A stretch of 64,000 nucleotides of DNA from Megascapheus bottae (taxonomy: Eukaryota > Chordata > Mammalia > Rodentia > Geomyidae): assembly GCA_024803745.1 (NCBI GenBank), contig JANJXV010000013.1, positions 31,910,001 to 31,974,000 of the forward strand, written 5' to 3'. Both the position numbers and the translations under genes were made by a program. The number at the start of each line of letters is the position of its first letter. Within the stretch, counting starts at the first letter, position 1. The notes below the pieces were generated by a model. It did no database searches and had not been told where the DNA came from. It saw only the letters and a list, made by a program, of their open reading frames with translations. Shown here one piece after another: positions 23,908 to 34,760 of the stretch.

Positions 23908-24158
23908 TTTGCCTTGTTGTTGGTCATGAAATCTAGGTCTGGGTGCTATCCCTGAGCTCTTAAGCTCAAGGTGTTATCCCTTAGCTCTTCAGCTTAAGGC
24001 TACCTTACCCCTTGAGCCTCAGACCCACTTCCCATTTTCGAATGATTAGTTGGAGATAAGAGTCTGACCATTCTTTAGTGCCTGGTTTTGAACTTTAATC
24101 CTCAGATCTCAGCCTCCTGAGTAGCTAGGATTATGGGTGTGAGCCACCTCACCCGACT
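23908..24158 (-). mobile_element. B1-Geo SINE with internal duplication
   Basis: In the Geo monomer the segment GGTGCTATCCCTGAGCTCTT is followed about 30 bp later by a second version, GTTATCCCTTAGCTCTTCAG. The element therefore carries a short tandem duplication. The target duplication is TGTTAGTTTCTTTTCTT and TGTTACTTACTTTTCTT. Confidence 0.9.
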
Positions 24159-24177
24159 GTTACTTACTTTTCTTATC

Positions 24178-24480
24178 ACCATTTCAAAATACCTGACTTC
24201 AGTATTATATGAATAGAAGGATTTAATTTGGCTCACAGTTTCAGAGATGTCATATATAATGATTGGGACTATGTATTGGAATAAACAAGTTCATGTTATG
24301 GAGACTGCTAATCAGAGAAAAGCAGGATCTACAAATGGTTCAGGGAAAGGTATAGCTCATAAAAGCATGCATTCCAGTGACTTCCTCCAACTACTCCCCC
24401 ACCTGCTTCTTACCATCTTCCAGTAATGCCTTCATATTATGAATTAATCAACCAAGTGATTAATATATTCATTAAGTCAT
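24178..24480. repeat. Possible ancient repeat, family not assigned
   Basis: CATTTCAAAATACCTGACTT, then AATTTGGCTCACAGTTTCAG and further decayed text resembles a common mammalian repeat and perhaps the sequence at 14160-14300. Confidence 0.35.
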
Positions 24481-24560
24481 GATCTGTTTTTGTGGAAATA
24501 CCTTTACAAGTAAACCAAGAGGTGTGTTTTATTAACCTAGGTGTGTGGGGGGGAGTAGGG

Positions 24561-24730
24561 GGGAGGTTGCCAGTCCCGGGGGCTTGAACTCCGGGCCTGA
24601 GCACTGCTCGTAGGCTTTCTGTGACCTTGAGTCACAGCATCACTTCCAGCTTTTTCTGTGTATGTCATACCTAGGATCCAGGACTTCATACATGCTAGAC
24701 AAGCACCCTACCACTAAGCCTCCCAGCCTC
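24561..24730 (-). mobile_element. IDL-Geo SINE, internally shortened
   Basis: Minus copy with small deletions in both monomers (GGCTTTCTGTGACCTTGAG and GCACCCTACCACTAAGCC). AGGTGT-type sequence lies on both sides. Confidence 0.88.
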
Positions 24731-24749
24731 CAGGTGTTTATTTTTTCTT

Positions 24750-24964
24750 TTCTTTTTTGGGTCATGGGGCTTGGACTCTGAACCTGGAGCTCTTCAGCTC
24801 AAGGCTACCACCCTACCCCTTGAGCCACAGTGCCACTTCCGCCACTTCCAATTCCTGTTTTCTAGAGATTAGTTGGAGATAAGAGTCTGTTGGATTTTAG
24901 TTCCCAGGCTGGTTTTGAACTGAGGTCCTCAGATCTCAGCCTCCTAAGTAGCTGGGATTACAGT
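24750..24964 (-). mobile_element. B1-Geo SINE inserted next to an IDL-Geo copy
   Basis: Minus copy with a duplicated GCCACTTCC unit. It is flanked by CAGGTGTTTATTTT and TTAGGTGTTTCTTA, so it appears to have reused the target repeat of its IDL-Geo neighbour. Confidence 0.9.
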
Positions 24965-25247
24965 TAGGTGTTTCTTAATCTAATAAAGTTAACACTTGCT
25001 CTGCTGGCACAAGTCATGGAATAAGTCTGTGAAACTAGAAACTCTTAGATCCCTTCTAATCCTTTCTCTTAAGTGCTTAATGATTGAGCAAACTTGCTCC
25101 TCTCTTTGTAACTTTGCTAAAAATTCAAAGGACTTGTGGCCCAAGAGCCAGCCATTGTGGCAATATCTAACACTGAAGAGTTGACCATGGTTGTCAGTGG
25201 ATGGCTAGTGGAACATTGGTATGTGCAAAGCCATAAACTGATTTTTT

Positions 25248-25421
25248 GTGTGTGTGTGTGTGGGTCTTGGCTTGAACTCGGCCTGGGCGCTGTCCCTGAG
25301 CTCTTCAGCTCAAGGGTGCCACCCTACCCTTCAGCCAAGCCCCACTTCCCATTGAACCTTGATCCTCAGATCTCAGCCCCTTGATTAGCTAGGTCGACAG
25401 GCGTGAGCCACTTCACTGGCT
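25248..25421 (-). mobile_element. B1-Geo SINE with internal deletion
   Basis: About 60 bp between CCACTTCCCATT and GAACCTTGATCC are missing. It is bounded by an exact 16-bp target duplication, CATAAACTGATTTTTT, at 25232-25247 and 25422-25437. It has a TG-rich start. Confidence 0.95.
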
Positions 25422-25437
25422 CATAAACTGATTTTTT

Positions 25438-27480
25438 ACTAATTCATTCATCTTATCATATTTTTATGACTTATATTTGGGAAATATATTTTACCATAAT
25501 ATTTCCAATGCCTCCTTTAGTTATATAACTTATTTTACTGTTGCTTTGTCTTCAAGAACATTTCAGCTTGTATTAAACAGAAACATATACACTGACTGAA
25601 ACCTGGTGCCAGTAAATACGTGGCAAATTTTAGTACCCCTCAAGAACCCACAAGAAATGTTAAATAATTTAGATGGGTTTCTAATTCTAAATTTCATTTA
25701 TTTCTTTAACATATTGTTTTAAAATTTAGGAATAGAAAGTCACTAATAACTTGAACTACACAATGAGATTTTGGTCTTTTTAATGAGTACTATCCTGGGC
25801 AACATCAGCTTTTATTTCCCAGAGGTGGAAACAAAACCTACAGATATGGGACTGTATCTAACGTCAATGTAAAATTTTATTTTTGTTTTTTTATTTTTGA
25901 AGAAAGATATCATGGAATACCTCTAAGGATTTCGCCTAGAGCTTTAATTTGAATTTTGTAGTTTTGAGTCTAAACTCTTTGTATCAGATTCTTCAGGTCT
26001 TACTTTGACAAATACAAACAAATCTAGGCCATTATTAGTCTCAATTAATCAGTAAGCAAGTAATAATATGTGACAAAATTTGAAAGCCTTCTGACTCCAT
26101 CGGGGTGCCATCAATAGCAGTATAAACTGGTGGACATTTACAGGGGTAAGCTTCTATAAGGGAATAATTCCAATTTGATGATTCCCTGTGGTGATTAGTT
26201 TGTTAGTACAGTAACCCTCACACTTTATGCACTATCCCTAGTATGCCATATGAGAATATTCTATGATTTGTTCAAATGAAACTAACGAAATTTCAATAAA
26301 ATGAAAGAAAAAAAAATTGATCACAATCAATCTCTGTGGGATTGCAGAAGCACTTATGAAGCCATTACTTCAAATTTCTTTCAAACAGATTTTATATATT
26401 TTTTTCAGTGCTATTGATTTATAATTTCTTTTTCCAGGGCTCCTGCTGGAGTACCATGAAGAAGCCTGTTTGTGGAGTTAATGTTATTGATCAGCTCTTA
26501 AATGTTGATAATACTTTATTGGCTCCTTTATTTTTCTTGATCAGTAGTTATTTAAAAACTGATGTAATGCTGTTCATTAATGATAATTTTAAATTATTCT
26601 TTTCAAGAAAAGACCTCTAGTTTCTAATTTCCTTAATGTATGTTTTTGTTTTCTTTTTGTTGTTGATTTGCTATACAGCCATTTAGAAAAAGGAACCATA
26701 CTTCTAGAGACAAAGAATGTTGACAGTTCATTATTTATTCCAAACTGTAAGGTTTATAGCAAAATTCTGAAATAAGTATTGAAAAGAATAAATTGAAAGA
26801 TGTCAATTTTATTTGTTTTATGTATCTTTCAATCTAAAAAACATATAAATGAAATTTGAAGATAAAATCCATGCACTTTTCTAACAATAGATTTTTAAAG
26901 AATTGAAATGGCAAGAACAAACTTACAAAAAATTTAAACTCAACTAAAGGATTATATTCTTATCCCCATATCTGAGGGAAACAAAAGAAACTAGATTATC
27001 ATAACCCATTACAATATTCTTTTTATTATAAATTATAAGTACTTCAGTTTTCAACTTTCTTGAACAGTTAATATTGTAAATCAGAATGTGTGATTAGTAC
27101 AGTTAACACCAAATAAAGTCAAATTTTGCCATATTTGTTGTGTGTATTAATATTTCCATTCATACAGCTCTGTGGTTTCCAAGTACATGGATCTTCTTGT
27201 GACAGGCAGGTTTTTTGTTCCTATTTATGGAACTGAAGCCTCTGTGAGTAATCATTTCCTTAGTTAAAATATCTTATTAATATTTAATAACCTTTAGTTA
27301 TATATCCATATATATTTTCAAATTCCTTTCATGTATCTTGTCTTATTATTAGTCCTGATGACATGGACTGGGATTATATGCATAATATTTGTACATAATT
27401 GTACACAATAATGTATAATACATATATACAATATACTCTAGTCATGTGTGTGTGCATGTATGCAAAATTAATGTTATTTG
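25438..27480. other. Intronic sequence without recognised genes
   Basis: No SINE or L1 is recognised. The 70-codon frame at 26408-26620 follows a splice-acceptor-like TTTTTCCAG but matches nothing I know and has no paired donor that would support an exon. Confidence 0.5.
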
Positions 27481-27682
27481 GGGGCCGGGAGTTTGGCCTA
27501 GTGGTTAAAGTGCTTGCCTAGCATGCATGAAGACCCGGGTTCGATTCCTTGGTACCACATATAGAAAAAAGCCAGAAGTGGTGCTGAGGCTCAAGTGGTA
27601 GAGCTCTAGCCTTGAGAAAGTCCAAGGACAGTCCTCAGGCCCTGAGCTCAAGCCCAGGACTGGCAAAAAAAAAAAAAAAAAA
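27481..27682 (+). mobile_element. IDL-Geo SINE, near-consensus
   Basis: Full-length plus copy: GGGGCCGGGAGTTTGGCC at the 5' end, B box GGGTTCGATTCC, Geo end GGACTGGC and an A18 tail. One of the least diverged copies. Confidence 0.96.
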
Positions 27683-28784
27683 GTGTTTAAAGTTGGTTGT
27701 ACATGACCTAGATTTATTACTGAAATTCATCTAGTGACACAAGAGTGGAAGCTGCACAGCACAATTAATATTCCAAAAATTTAATGTATTTGAAGAACAT
27801 AATTTAAATAAAAAGATAGAAACATTTTGTTATGACAAGTAAAGATTTCTTTGGTGGCTAGGATACAGGCAAAGCTGCAAGATTAAATGTTTACGAATTT
27901 AGACAGAATGAGTCATCCTGGTAACACAAATACCCTTAATAAAATGGGGAAAGACATAGACAGTGAGTGCTTTGATTGTTTTGTTTGTGGTATAGCTTTT
28001 GTGTCCTTTTGAGAGTTTTTAAATTTCATTTTATATAAACCTATGTGATAACTATAAAGAAAACAAATCACAGCACAATAATAAACAATGAGTTTGGTAG
28101 GAAAAATCTTTGTTCAAAATATTACTTGACTAAGCTTGGCCTTCTATGTTCACCAATATTTGTTTTAATTAATATATGTATTTGTAAATACATTACCATA
28201 AGGACAGTCTATATAATGTAATCATATATTAGAAAACATAAGAAAAGCCTGATACAAATCTAAGATAGTTTTCAATGCTTGATTTATCAAACACACATAT
28301 GCTCAAGCGTCTACATGGACAAGCACATAGATACATAAATCCACAAACTTTTTGTTTTTTTTTTAGTCAAAATAGCATTTCTCCCTACTTATATGGCACG
28401 TTTTCTGCTCTGTTGCCTTTTGGAAATGTGTACTGATTTAACTAATTGTAGCATATGGATTATATGTAATTACTATAATATTGGGGATTTTCAAAATGTA
28501 TCAAGACCTTTGCTTAGGATGAACTATATTCTTAGAATATTGTGAAAAAAATCCAAGTTCTTGATTACCACCATTTATTAATACTTTAACATTTGTAGAT
28601 ATCATTTGTTTTGTTTTGGACTTCTCAAAATCTTCACCCAGCGATTTCTCTTTTTATTACTTCAGTTTTACCATACAAAAAATTGTATTCTTACATTAAA
28701 ATTCTTAATTTTTTTCTCTAGGTATCCTATATCTTCTTATTCTTTCTTTATTTTCCACATCCTTTTTTCTCCTAAGGAAATTAT
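27683..28784. other. Unassigned AT-rich intronic sequence
   Basis: No gene or young repeat recognised in this roughly 1.1-kb stretch. Confidence 0.5.
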
Positions 28785-28853
28785 GTCTTTATTAAAATTA
28801 AAGTCCTGCCCGGTCCTAAGAGTATTGTCTTTATTAAAATTAAAGTCTTGCCC
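28785..28853. repeat. Short direct repeat, 42-bp spacing
   Basis: A 27-bp unit beginning GTCTTTATTAAAATTAAAG occurs at 28785-28811 and again at 28827-28853 with one difference. A 15-bp spacer, GGTCCTAAGAGTATT, separates them. The second unit abuts a SINE. Confidence 0.9.
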
Positions 28854-29128
28854 ATGGTGCCACCACCTGTAATCCTAGCTACTTAGGAGGCTGAGATCTG
28901 AGAGTCAAGGTTCAGAGCCCACCCAGGCACAAAAGGACCTGAGACTCTTATCTCCAATTAAACTCTAGAAAACGGAAAATGGAGCTTGGCTCAAATTAGG
29001 GCAGTAGCTTTGAGCTGAAGAGTTCAGGAACAATACCCAGGCCCAGGGGTAGGGTGATAGCCTTGAGCTGAAGAGCTCAGGGACAGTGCCTGGGCGAGTT
29101 CAAGCCCCATAATGTACACACAAAAAAT
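28854..29128 (+). mobile_element. B1-Geo SINE with duplicated right monomer
   Basis: After the normal right monomer (GGGCAGTAGCTTTGAGCTGA) the core recurs (GGGTAGGGTGATAGCCTTGA), giving a partial duplication of the Geo half. The AATTAATTAAATTAAATT tail resembles the AT-rich flank. Confidence 0.88.
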
Positions 29129-29306
29129 TAATTAATTAAATTAAATTAAAATCTTTAGTTGTGCAAAAGAATTTCCATTCAACAAAGCAGTTCGTGAAAT
29201 AATGCGCCTTAATCAATGTCATCCTTTTCAATCTTTTCATCAGTCCCTCCCAACCCAACCCTTACCTCACTTTTCTTAAATTTGTAAGATATACACTGAG
29301 TTTTTT

Positions 29307-29548
29307 TGGTTTTTGGTTTTTTTTTTTGTCTGTGGTGGGGCTTGAACTCTGGGCTTGGGCGTTGTCCCTGAGCTCTTCAGCTCAAGGCTACAGCCTTACC
29401 CTTGAGCCATAGTTCTACTTCTGTTTCTAGTGATTGATTGGAGATAAGAGTCTCATTGACTTTGAACTTTAGTGCTGGGCTGCCTTGAACCATGATCCTC
29501 AGATTTCAGTCTCCTGAGTAGCTAGGATTACAAGTATGAGCCAGCAAA
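29307..29548 (-). mobile_element. B1-Geo dimeric SINE
   Basis: Full-length minus copy. ACACTGAGTTTTTTT upstream and ACACTGACTTCTTTT downstream form an imperfect target duplication. It lies directly beside the L1 that follows. Confidence 0.9.
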
Positions 29549-29567
29549 CACTGACTTCTTTTTAATT

Positions 29568-31150
29568 TATTTTTTGTCATATATTTTTATTGTAATTAAT
29601 AGAAGGGTTACATGATATTTGCCAGATAGATGATGCATTAATTCCCATACATTGATACCCTTTCACATGTCTTGGTCTGTATTTCCCTCCCCCCATCTCG
29701 ACCCCTCATCTTGTTTTCCCCCCTTACCTATCCAATTTCAAATAACCAAATACAAATATATCCGATATATCAGGTAACAAAGTGAGATACTGTAACAATA
29801 TGAGATAACCAAGGGACAGCAAAAGAGATGAGAGGTAACATAGTACCTTCAGAACAACAATCATTCATTATATGGCTTATGTTTCTATATCCTAGAGATC
29901 CTTTCATTTAGCATCATTCTATATGGCCTTTTGTATCAAGGTTTTGCTCTATTGCAAATCTCTGCTAGGAGAGCCCAAGGTTTCTACTGATTATGACAAA
30001 TGAGGGAAACCATTGAGCCCATGTTCCTTTGAGTCTGGCTTACTTCACTTAATATGATCTTTTCTAAGTCTTTCCATTTCCTAACAAATGAGGCAATGCC
30101 ACTCTTTCTGACAGCAGCATAGAATTCCATTGTGTACAAATACCACATCTTGTTGATCCATTCATCAACTGATGGACATCTAGGTTGTTTCCATATCTTT
30201 GCTATTGTAAATAGTGCTGCAATGAACATTGTTGTGCTGGTGGATTTAGTATGTCTTTGTTTCTGGATGATTGGGTAAATGCCAAGTAGTGGAATTGCTG
30301 AGTCATAGGGGAGCTCTATGTTTAGTCTTTTGAGGCACTGCCATACTGCTTTCCATAGTGGTTGAATGAGTTTACACTTCCACCAACAATGTAGTAGTAA
30401 TCCCTCCTGGCCACATCCCCTCCAGCATCTGTTGTTATTAGTTTTCTTGATCCTGGCCATTCTAACTGGAGTGAGGTGGAATCTTAGAGTTGTTTTGATT
30501 TGCATTTCTTTTATGACCAGAGATGTGCATTTCTTCATGTGTCTATAGGCCATTTTTGTTTCTTCTTCAGAGAAGACTCTCTTTAAGTCTTTGGCCCATC
30601 TTTTAATGGGATGGTTATTACTTTGGAGATTAGTTTGGGAGTGATTCAATTTTTTGAGCTGTTGATATATTTTAGATATGAGGCCTTTGTCTGTTGTAAG
30701 GTTGGTGAAGATCATCTCCCACTCTGTAGGCTTCCTAATTAGTTTACTAGCTATGTCCTTTGCCATATAAAAGCTCTGCAGTTTAATGCAGTCCCACTTA
30801 TCCAGCCTTTCTCTGATTTGTTGTGATTCTTGGTCCTTATTTAGAAAGTTTCCACCTGTGCCAAGGAGGTCTAGTGTATGTCCTATTCCTTCTTGTAAAA
30901 TTTTCAGAGTGTCAGCTTTTACCTCCAGGTCTTTGATCCATTTTGAGTTAATTCTAGTACAGGGTGACAAAGAAGGATCCAACTTTAGTTTTCTGCATGT
31001 GCTTAACCAGTTCTGCCAGCACCACTTGTTGAAGAGGCTGTCTTTCTTCCATTCTATTTTTTTGACTCCCTTGTCAAAGATTAGGTGGCCATAGGTCTGT
31101 GGTTTAATATCTGGGTCTTCAGTTCTATTCCATTGGTCTTCAGGCCTGTT
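29568..31150 (-). mobile_element. LINE-1 type I, 5'-truncated, with open ORF2 C-terminus
   Basis: A 3'UTR of about 415 bp (29568-29983) is preceded on the minus strand by ORF2 sequence from 31150 to a stop at 29984. The frame is open for 388 codons. It begins in the [12 protein letters not shown] region and ends MVSLICHNQ. The Cys-rich C-terminal motif is intact ([20 protein letters not shown]3CX7HX4C), and conserved WIKDL, IKRWAKD and YTMEFY blocks are present. ORF2 normally also has endonuclease and reverse transcriptase domains; both are lost by 5' truncation, so the copy is not autonomous. The lack of stops suggests recent insertion. Confidence 0.97.
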
Positions 31151-32500
31151 CTTTTTTTAAAAAATTACATTCTCACCCACTTATCTTCATTTGTTTATCC
31201 CTTACCCTTTACCCCTTACCCTGCCCACTCCACCTTTTTCTTTCTTTCATAGTAAACCTTTATTTCTTGGTCCATTTCCTTCCCATATTTCTCATGTCCT
31301 CCCTTCTCCCACCCCATTTCTCTTCTCTTGTCTCCTTTTGCTAGTATTATTTTTATTTATGTGTAAATGAATATGACCCCACTGGACTGGAAATCCATAC
31401 AAAATATCTTTGCATTTTTTTCTGTGGCCTTTGTACATTGCATGTACATGCTGAATCTGGTCTATATGCAGTTTTTAAGTTAATGCCATATATCTTTTAA
31501 TTATAAACTGAAATAAATTCAAAGTTTAGTATCCTTGTCATATTTGTGTGGTTCAAAATGAAACTAATAGTGCATATGTAAAGTTTAACTGAAAAGAAAA
31601 AAAAATCTTTTAAAAAGCACTTTCAATTCTAAAAATTCAAAATTAGCAAATGCCAGATTAGAATATATTTATAGGAAGAAATTTTAAAGTGAAAACCACA
31701 CCATATTGTTTCCAAATTCAGATGGAAACTTACTATTAAAAATCTTGCACAGATTGGAAATGACTAATCAACATTAGGAAAATGAAATTGGAATATCTGC
31801 CCTCATACCATTTTTGGCTAAAAATGTTTCTGTCCAATTTTTACAGAGTGATTCCTGTGTAAAAATTTCAGTGACTGGAACTATTGGGTTAAAAAAGCAA
31901 TATATTATTTATTTATCTGTGTTTGATTTGGGGCAATAACTTGGCGTCTGTCCCATCTCAAGTGAGGAGCCTGAGCTAGTTTTCAAGGATATCAAATTGA
32001 GACTAGATAAGTATATTCTAGAAAGATAGGACAGACTGTATAATAAAGAAATTAGACTTGAAATCGTTTTACACTTCTTCACCATGCTATGATACTATGA
32101 TTTTGAAATGCTCTAGGTTTTTTATTATTTTGGTGGTGGCTCTTTTCACCCTTCCTTCCTTCCTTCCTTCCTTCCTTCCTTCCTTCCTTCCTTCCTTCCT
32201 TCCTTCCTTCCTTCCTTTTAATTTTCAGATCCATTTGCAAACTAGCTTCTCAGTAAGTCCCCTATTCATCATTTGACTGTTACAGATAGCTCTGTTGGTA
32301 CAAAGTGATTGCTTTTCCTTGGGATTTATGTAAGTAGATTTATCTCCATAAACGTTCTTTAACATATGAAATTATAAAACAGTAGTGTTTTTTCGACCTG
32401 TGTTAGAGACTTAAGGAGCAAATATCCTACATATAGTAGCCCTAGATCAAGAAAGAAAACTTTTTCAAACAACAGCTGTTTTTATTCCAATGGGGAATAA
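31151..32500. other. Intronic sequence without recognised genes
   Basis: It starts with C/T-rich sequence (about 31180-31330) that may be an old L1 3'UTR. A (TTCC)n tract is listed separately. No exon recognised. Confidence 0.5.
32150..32217. repeat. (TTCC)n microsatellite
   Basis: About 17 uninterrupted CTTC/TTCC units. The LPSF-repeat frame over it is an artefact. Confidence 0.97.
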
Positions 32501-32520
32501 TACTCTTTAAGATGAAATAG

Positions 32521-32736
32521 GAGGGCTGGGAGTTTGGCCTAGTGGTTAAAGTGCTTGCCTAGCATGCATGAAGACCCGGGTTTGATTCCTCGGTACCACA
32601 TACATAGAAAAAAGCCGGAAGTGGTGCTGAGGCTCAAGTGGTAGAGCTCTAGCCTTGAGAAAATCCAAGGACAGTGCTCAGGCCCTGAGCTCAAGCCCAG
32701 AACTGGCAAAACAAAACAAAACAAAACAACAAAAAA
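32521..32736 (+). mobile_element. IDL-Geo SINE
   Basis: Full-length plus copy with a CAAAA-repeat tail. The exact 12-bp target duplication AAGATGAAATAG sits at 32509-32520 and 32737-32748. Confidence 0.97.
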
Positions 32737-33360
32737 AGATGAAATAGAAGTAGCACAGGGTCTGAGTTTTAATGTTAACTTTGTCCTCAAAGAGCTACCA
32801 GTTTATCTCTCTAGCACCTCAGTGTCCTTGTGAGTTAAATGAAGGCTTGAGATTTTTTTCAGAATTCTTTGGATATACTGTATCCTGTCAGATTTGCAGT
32901 TACTGTGCAGGTGTTGAGTCATTGTGACAAAAGTAAGTCGAATAAGTCATTTCTAGAACAGTGAAAATACTATATGCACAAAATACCGTTTGGTTTTATT
33001 TTATTTAAAAAAAACTACCCTAAAGTAAGAAATGCTCATTTTTTTCACATTTCACAAGAAGGAGGCTGTATTAGAAAATGAAATATGGTGCCTTATAATG
33101 TTGAATGGTAGAATCAATTATCAATCATTATTAATATCTTAGAAGTGTCCTTTTCATTAATGAATCAGTTGGTAATATTAGAATACACTGATATTAAGTG
33201 GCTCTTGAAAGCTGTTTAGGCTGAATTAGGATTATTCAATGATGTTCTATAATAGTGAATCTTACATATTTTAGCTAATGCTTCTACACACACATATAAA
33301 TGAGCTTTGGGCTTTGTCTTCTTCCAAGTAGTTATCTTGGACCCTTTCTTACCTTGCATC

Positions 33361-33398
33361 AGTGTGTGTGTATGTGTGTGTGTGTGTGTGTGTGTGTA
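33361..33398. repeat. (TG)n microsatellite
   Basis: About 18 TG units with one TA interruption, just upstream of a SINE. Confidence 0.92.
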
Positions 33399-33406
33399 GT
33401 CATTAA

Positions 33407-33598
33407 TTTTTTTTGCCGGTCCTGGAGCTTGAACTCAGGAACATGGCACTGTCTTTGAGCTTTTTCAAGGCTACTGCTCTACCACTTGCGTCACAGCCCG
33501 ATTTCTGGCTTTTTCTGTGTATGTGATACCAGGAAATCAAACACAAGGCCTTGAGCATACTAAACAAGCACTCTACCACTGGACCATGCTCTCAGCCC
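33407..33598 (-). mobile_element. IDL-Geo SINE
   Basis: Minus copy from TTTTGCCGGTCCTGGAGCTT to ACCATGCTCTCAGCCC, about 440 bp upstream of the METTL15 exon. More diverged than most copies. Confidence 0.9.
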
Positions 33599-34005
33599 TC
33601 ATTCATTCATTCTTTTTGTGTCTCTACCTTTCTCCTTCTCTTGCTGTGAAATCTCTTGGTTTTCATTGGTGTAAATGAAACTTGGGGTAAAGTGATTTTT
33701 AGTTATCTCCAAATAATGAGGGATAAGTATAATATTACTAGATGGGTGCTGGAAAGTGTTATAATGTAAGCTATACAGTAGTGTGGCCTGTTTGACTCTA
33801 TAGTAAAACAGTGTTATCTTGATTTGCCATTCTGTACAAGGGATTCTTTTATTGGTAACCTTTATTTTTACATTGGTTACTCAGTTGAGCCACACTTATA
33901 TTAAAAAAAAATTGAGCTCCAGTTATTTTGTTTTTCGCTTTGCTCCCAGGCCTAAAAATAATATGATTCTAAAAATTGTCAATTAGTTTAATGATAAGCA
34001 CACTT

Positions 34006-34035
34006 GGAGTAATTTTCTTTTTCTGTATTATTTAG
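34006..34035 (+). promoter_or_regulatory. Splice acceptor of METTL15 exon
   Basis: A pyrimidine-rich tract (TTTTCTTTTTCTG) followed by TATTATTTAG ends directly before the conserved ATT TTT TTA GAT codons. The AG is the last AG before the family-conserved residues, so the exon start is well placed. Confidence 0.85.
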
Positions 34036-34172
34036 ATTTTTTTAGATATGACATTTGGTTCAGGAGGGCACACGAGAGCCATTCTTCAGAAGGAATCAGA
34101 TGTTATTCTATATGCCCTAGACAGAGATCCAACAGCTTATTCTATAGCGGAACAGCTTTCAAGATTGTATCC
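34036..34172 (+). CDS. METTL15: METTL15 internal coding exon (SAM-binding motif I exon)
   Basis: This internal exon encodes 45 complete codons plus two bases of a split proline codon (CC|). It starts at a codon boundary and reads IFLDMTFGSGGHTRAI, continues through a stretch containing YALDRDPTAYSIAEQ, and ends SRLYP. DMTFGSGGHT is the SAM-binding motif I of the RsmH/MraW methyltransferase family, and ALDRDP is the following acidic loop that contacts the cofactor. From family knowledge, METTL15 is the mitochondrial enzyme that N4-methylates a cytosine of 12S rRNA and supports mitoribosome assembly. The acceptor is a T-rich tract ending TTATTTAG; the donor is CC|GTAAGT. The frame is open with no disruption, and intact flanking splice signals argue against a processed pseudogene. 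The rest of the protein must lie outside the window. Seen: exon, frame and splice sites. Recognised from memory: the METTL15 identity. Confidence 0.93.
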
Positions 34173-34178
34173 GTAAGT
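34173..34178 (+). promoter_or_regulatory. Splice donor of METTL15 exon
   Basis: GTAAGT, a full-consensus U1 donor, follows the CC of a split proline codon. The intron is therefore in phase 2, consistent with the conserved LYP residues at the exon end. Confidence 0.88.
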
Positions 34179-34673
34179 AATGCTCTTGTATATTGATTTT
34201 TACATAGTTTGGTTTACCTCTTTTGAATTGGTTGTACCTAGCTGGTGTGTTTTTCTCAAACATCTCCTCCTATTCCTCCCAAAAGAATTACTGCAAGTAG
34301 GTTTAAAGTTTCTCTTAAAGTAATAATCCAGCTTCATCTGTGCTTTCTGTATCCATGAGATATATAAGAAAATAGCCCCTAGCAGTGAGATGAAAGACAA
34401 GATTGAACCATTCTCATAATATTTCATGAAATATCCCATGCTTTTCAAACTACATTTCCCCATTTTTTTAGCCTGAGCAGTTGTGAAAGGGGATTGTGCT
34501 GTGTCCATATATGCATACAATATATTTCTACTAATTCCATTCCTCCATTCCTCCTCCTCATTCCTCCTTTGAGTTTTTGGAACAAAGTTTTGTTGTTATA
34601 GTTTTATACAAACATATAGAATACTTTGATCCTATATTCCTGCCTGAATCCCTTTACGCCATATAATTTTTAT

Positions 34674-34760
34674 TTAGGTGTGGTGGCATGCGCCTTACTC
34701 ATTAAGCTGAGGAAGGATTTCTAGAGTAGGAGATCAAAGTCACCAGAAAAAATAAAACAA
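34674..34760 (+). mobile_element. B1-like monomer fragment
   Basis: AGGTGTGGTGGCATGCGCCT, then AAGCTGAGGAAGGATTTC and an A-rich end is a diverged 7SL-derived monomer. Confidence 0.6.

Larger units (their letters stand above)
1..34005 (+). other. METTL15: METTL15 intron upstream of the recognised exon
   Basis: No exon of METTL15 or any neighbouring gene could be recognised here in any frame. The stretch is filled by SINEs, L1 fragments, simple repeats and unassigned AT-rich sequence. Because the next recognised coding sequence is an internal exon, the whole stretch is most simply one intron. A short non-coding or 5'UTR exon cannot be excluded by eye. Confidence 0.7.

Noticed and set aside
26408..26620. 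Possible exon: 70-codon frame after TTTTTCCAG
   Set aside because: No recognisable protein similarity, no convincing donor, and not part of METTL15 as I know it.
27481..27560. Possible tRNA gene (A box and GGTTCGATTCC B box)
   Set aside because: The same head recurs about 20 times, always fused to the Geo monomer with an A tail and target duplications. It is a SINE, not a tRNA gene.
29984..30982. A 332-codon frame that could be annotated as a host gene
   Set aside because: It is the C-terminal part of LINE-1 ORF2, recognised by its conserved blocks, Cys-rich motif and attached L1 3'UTR shared with six other copies.
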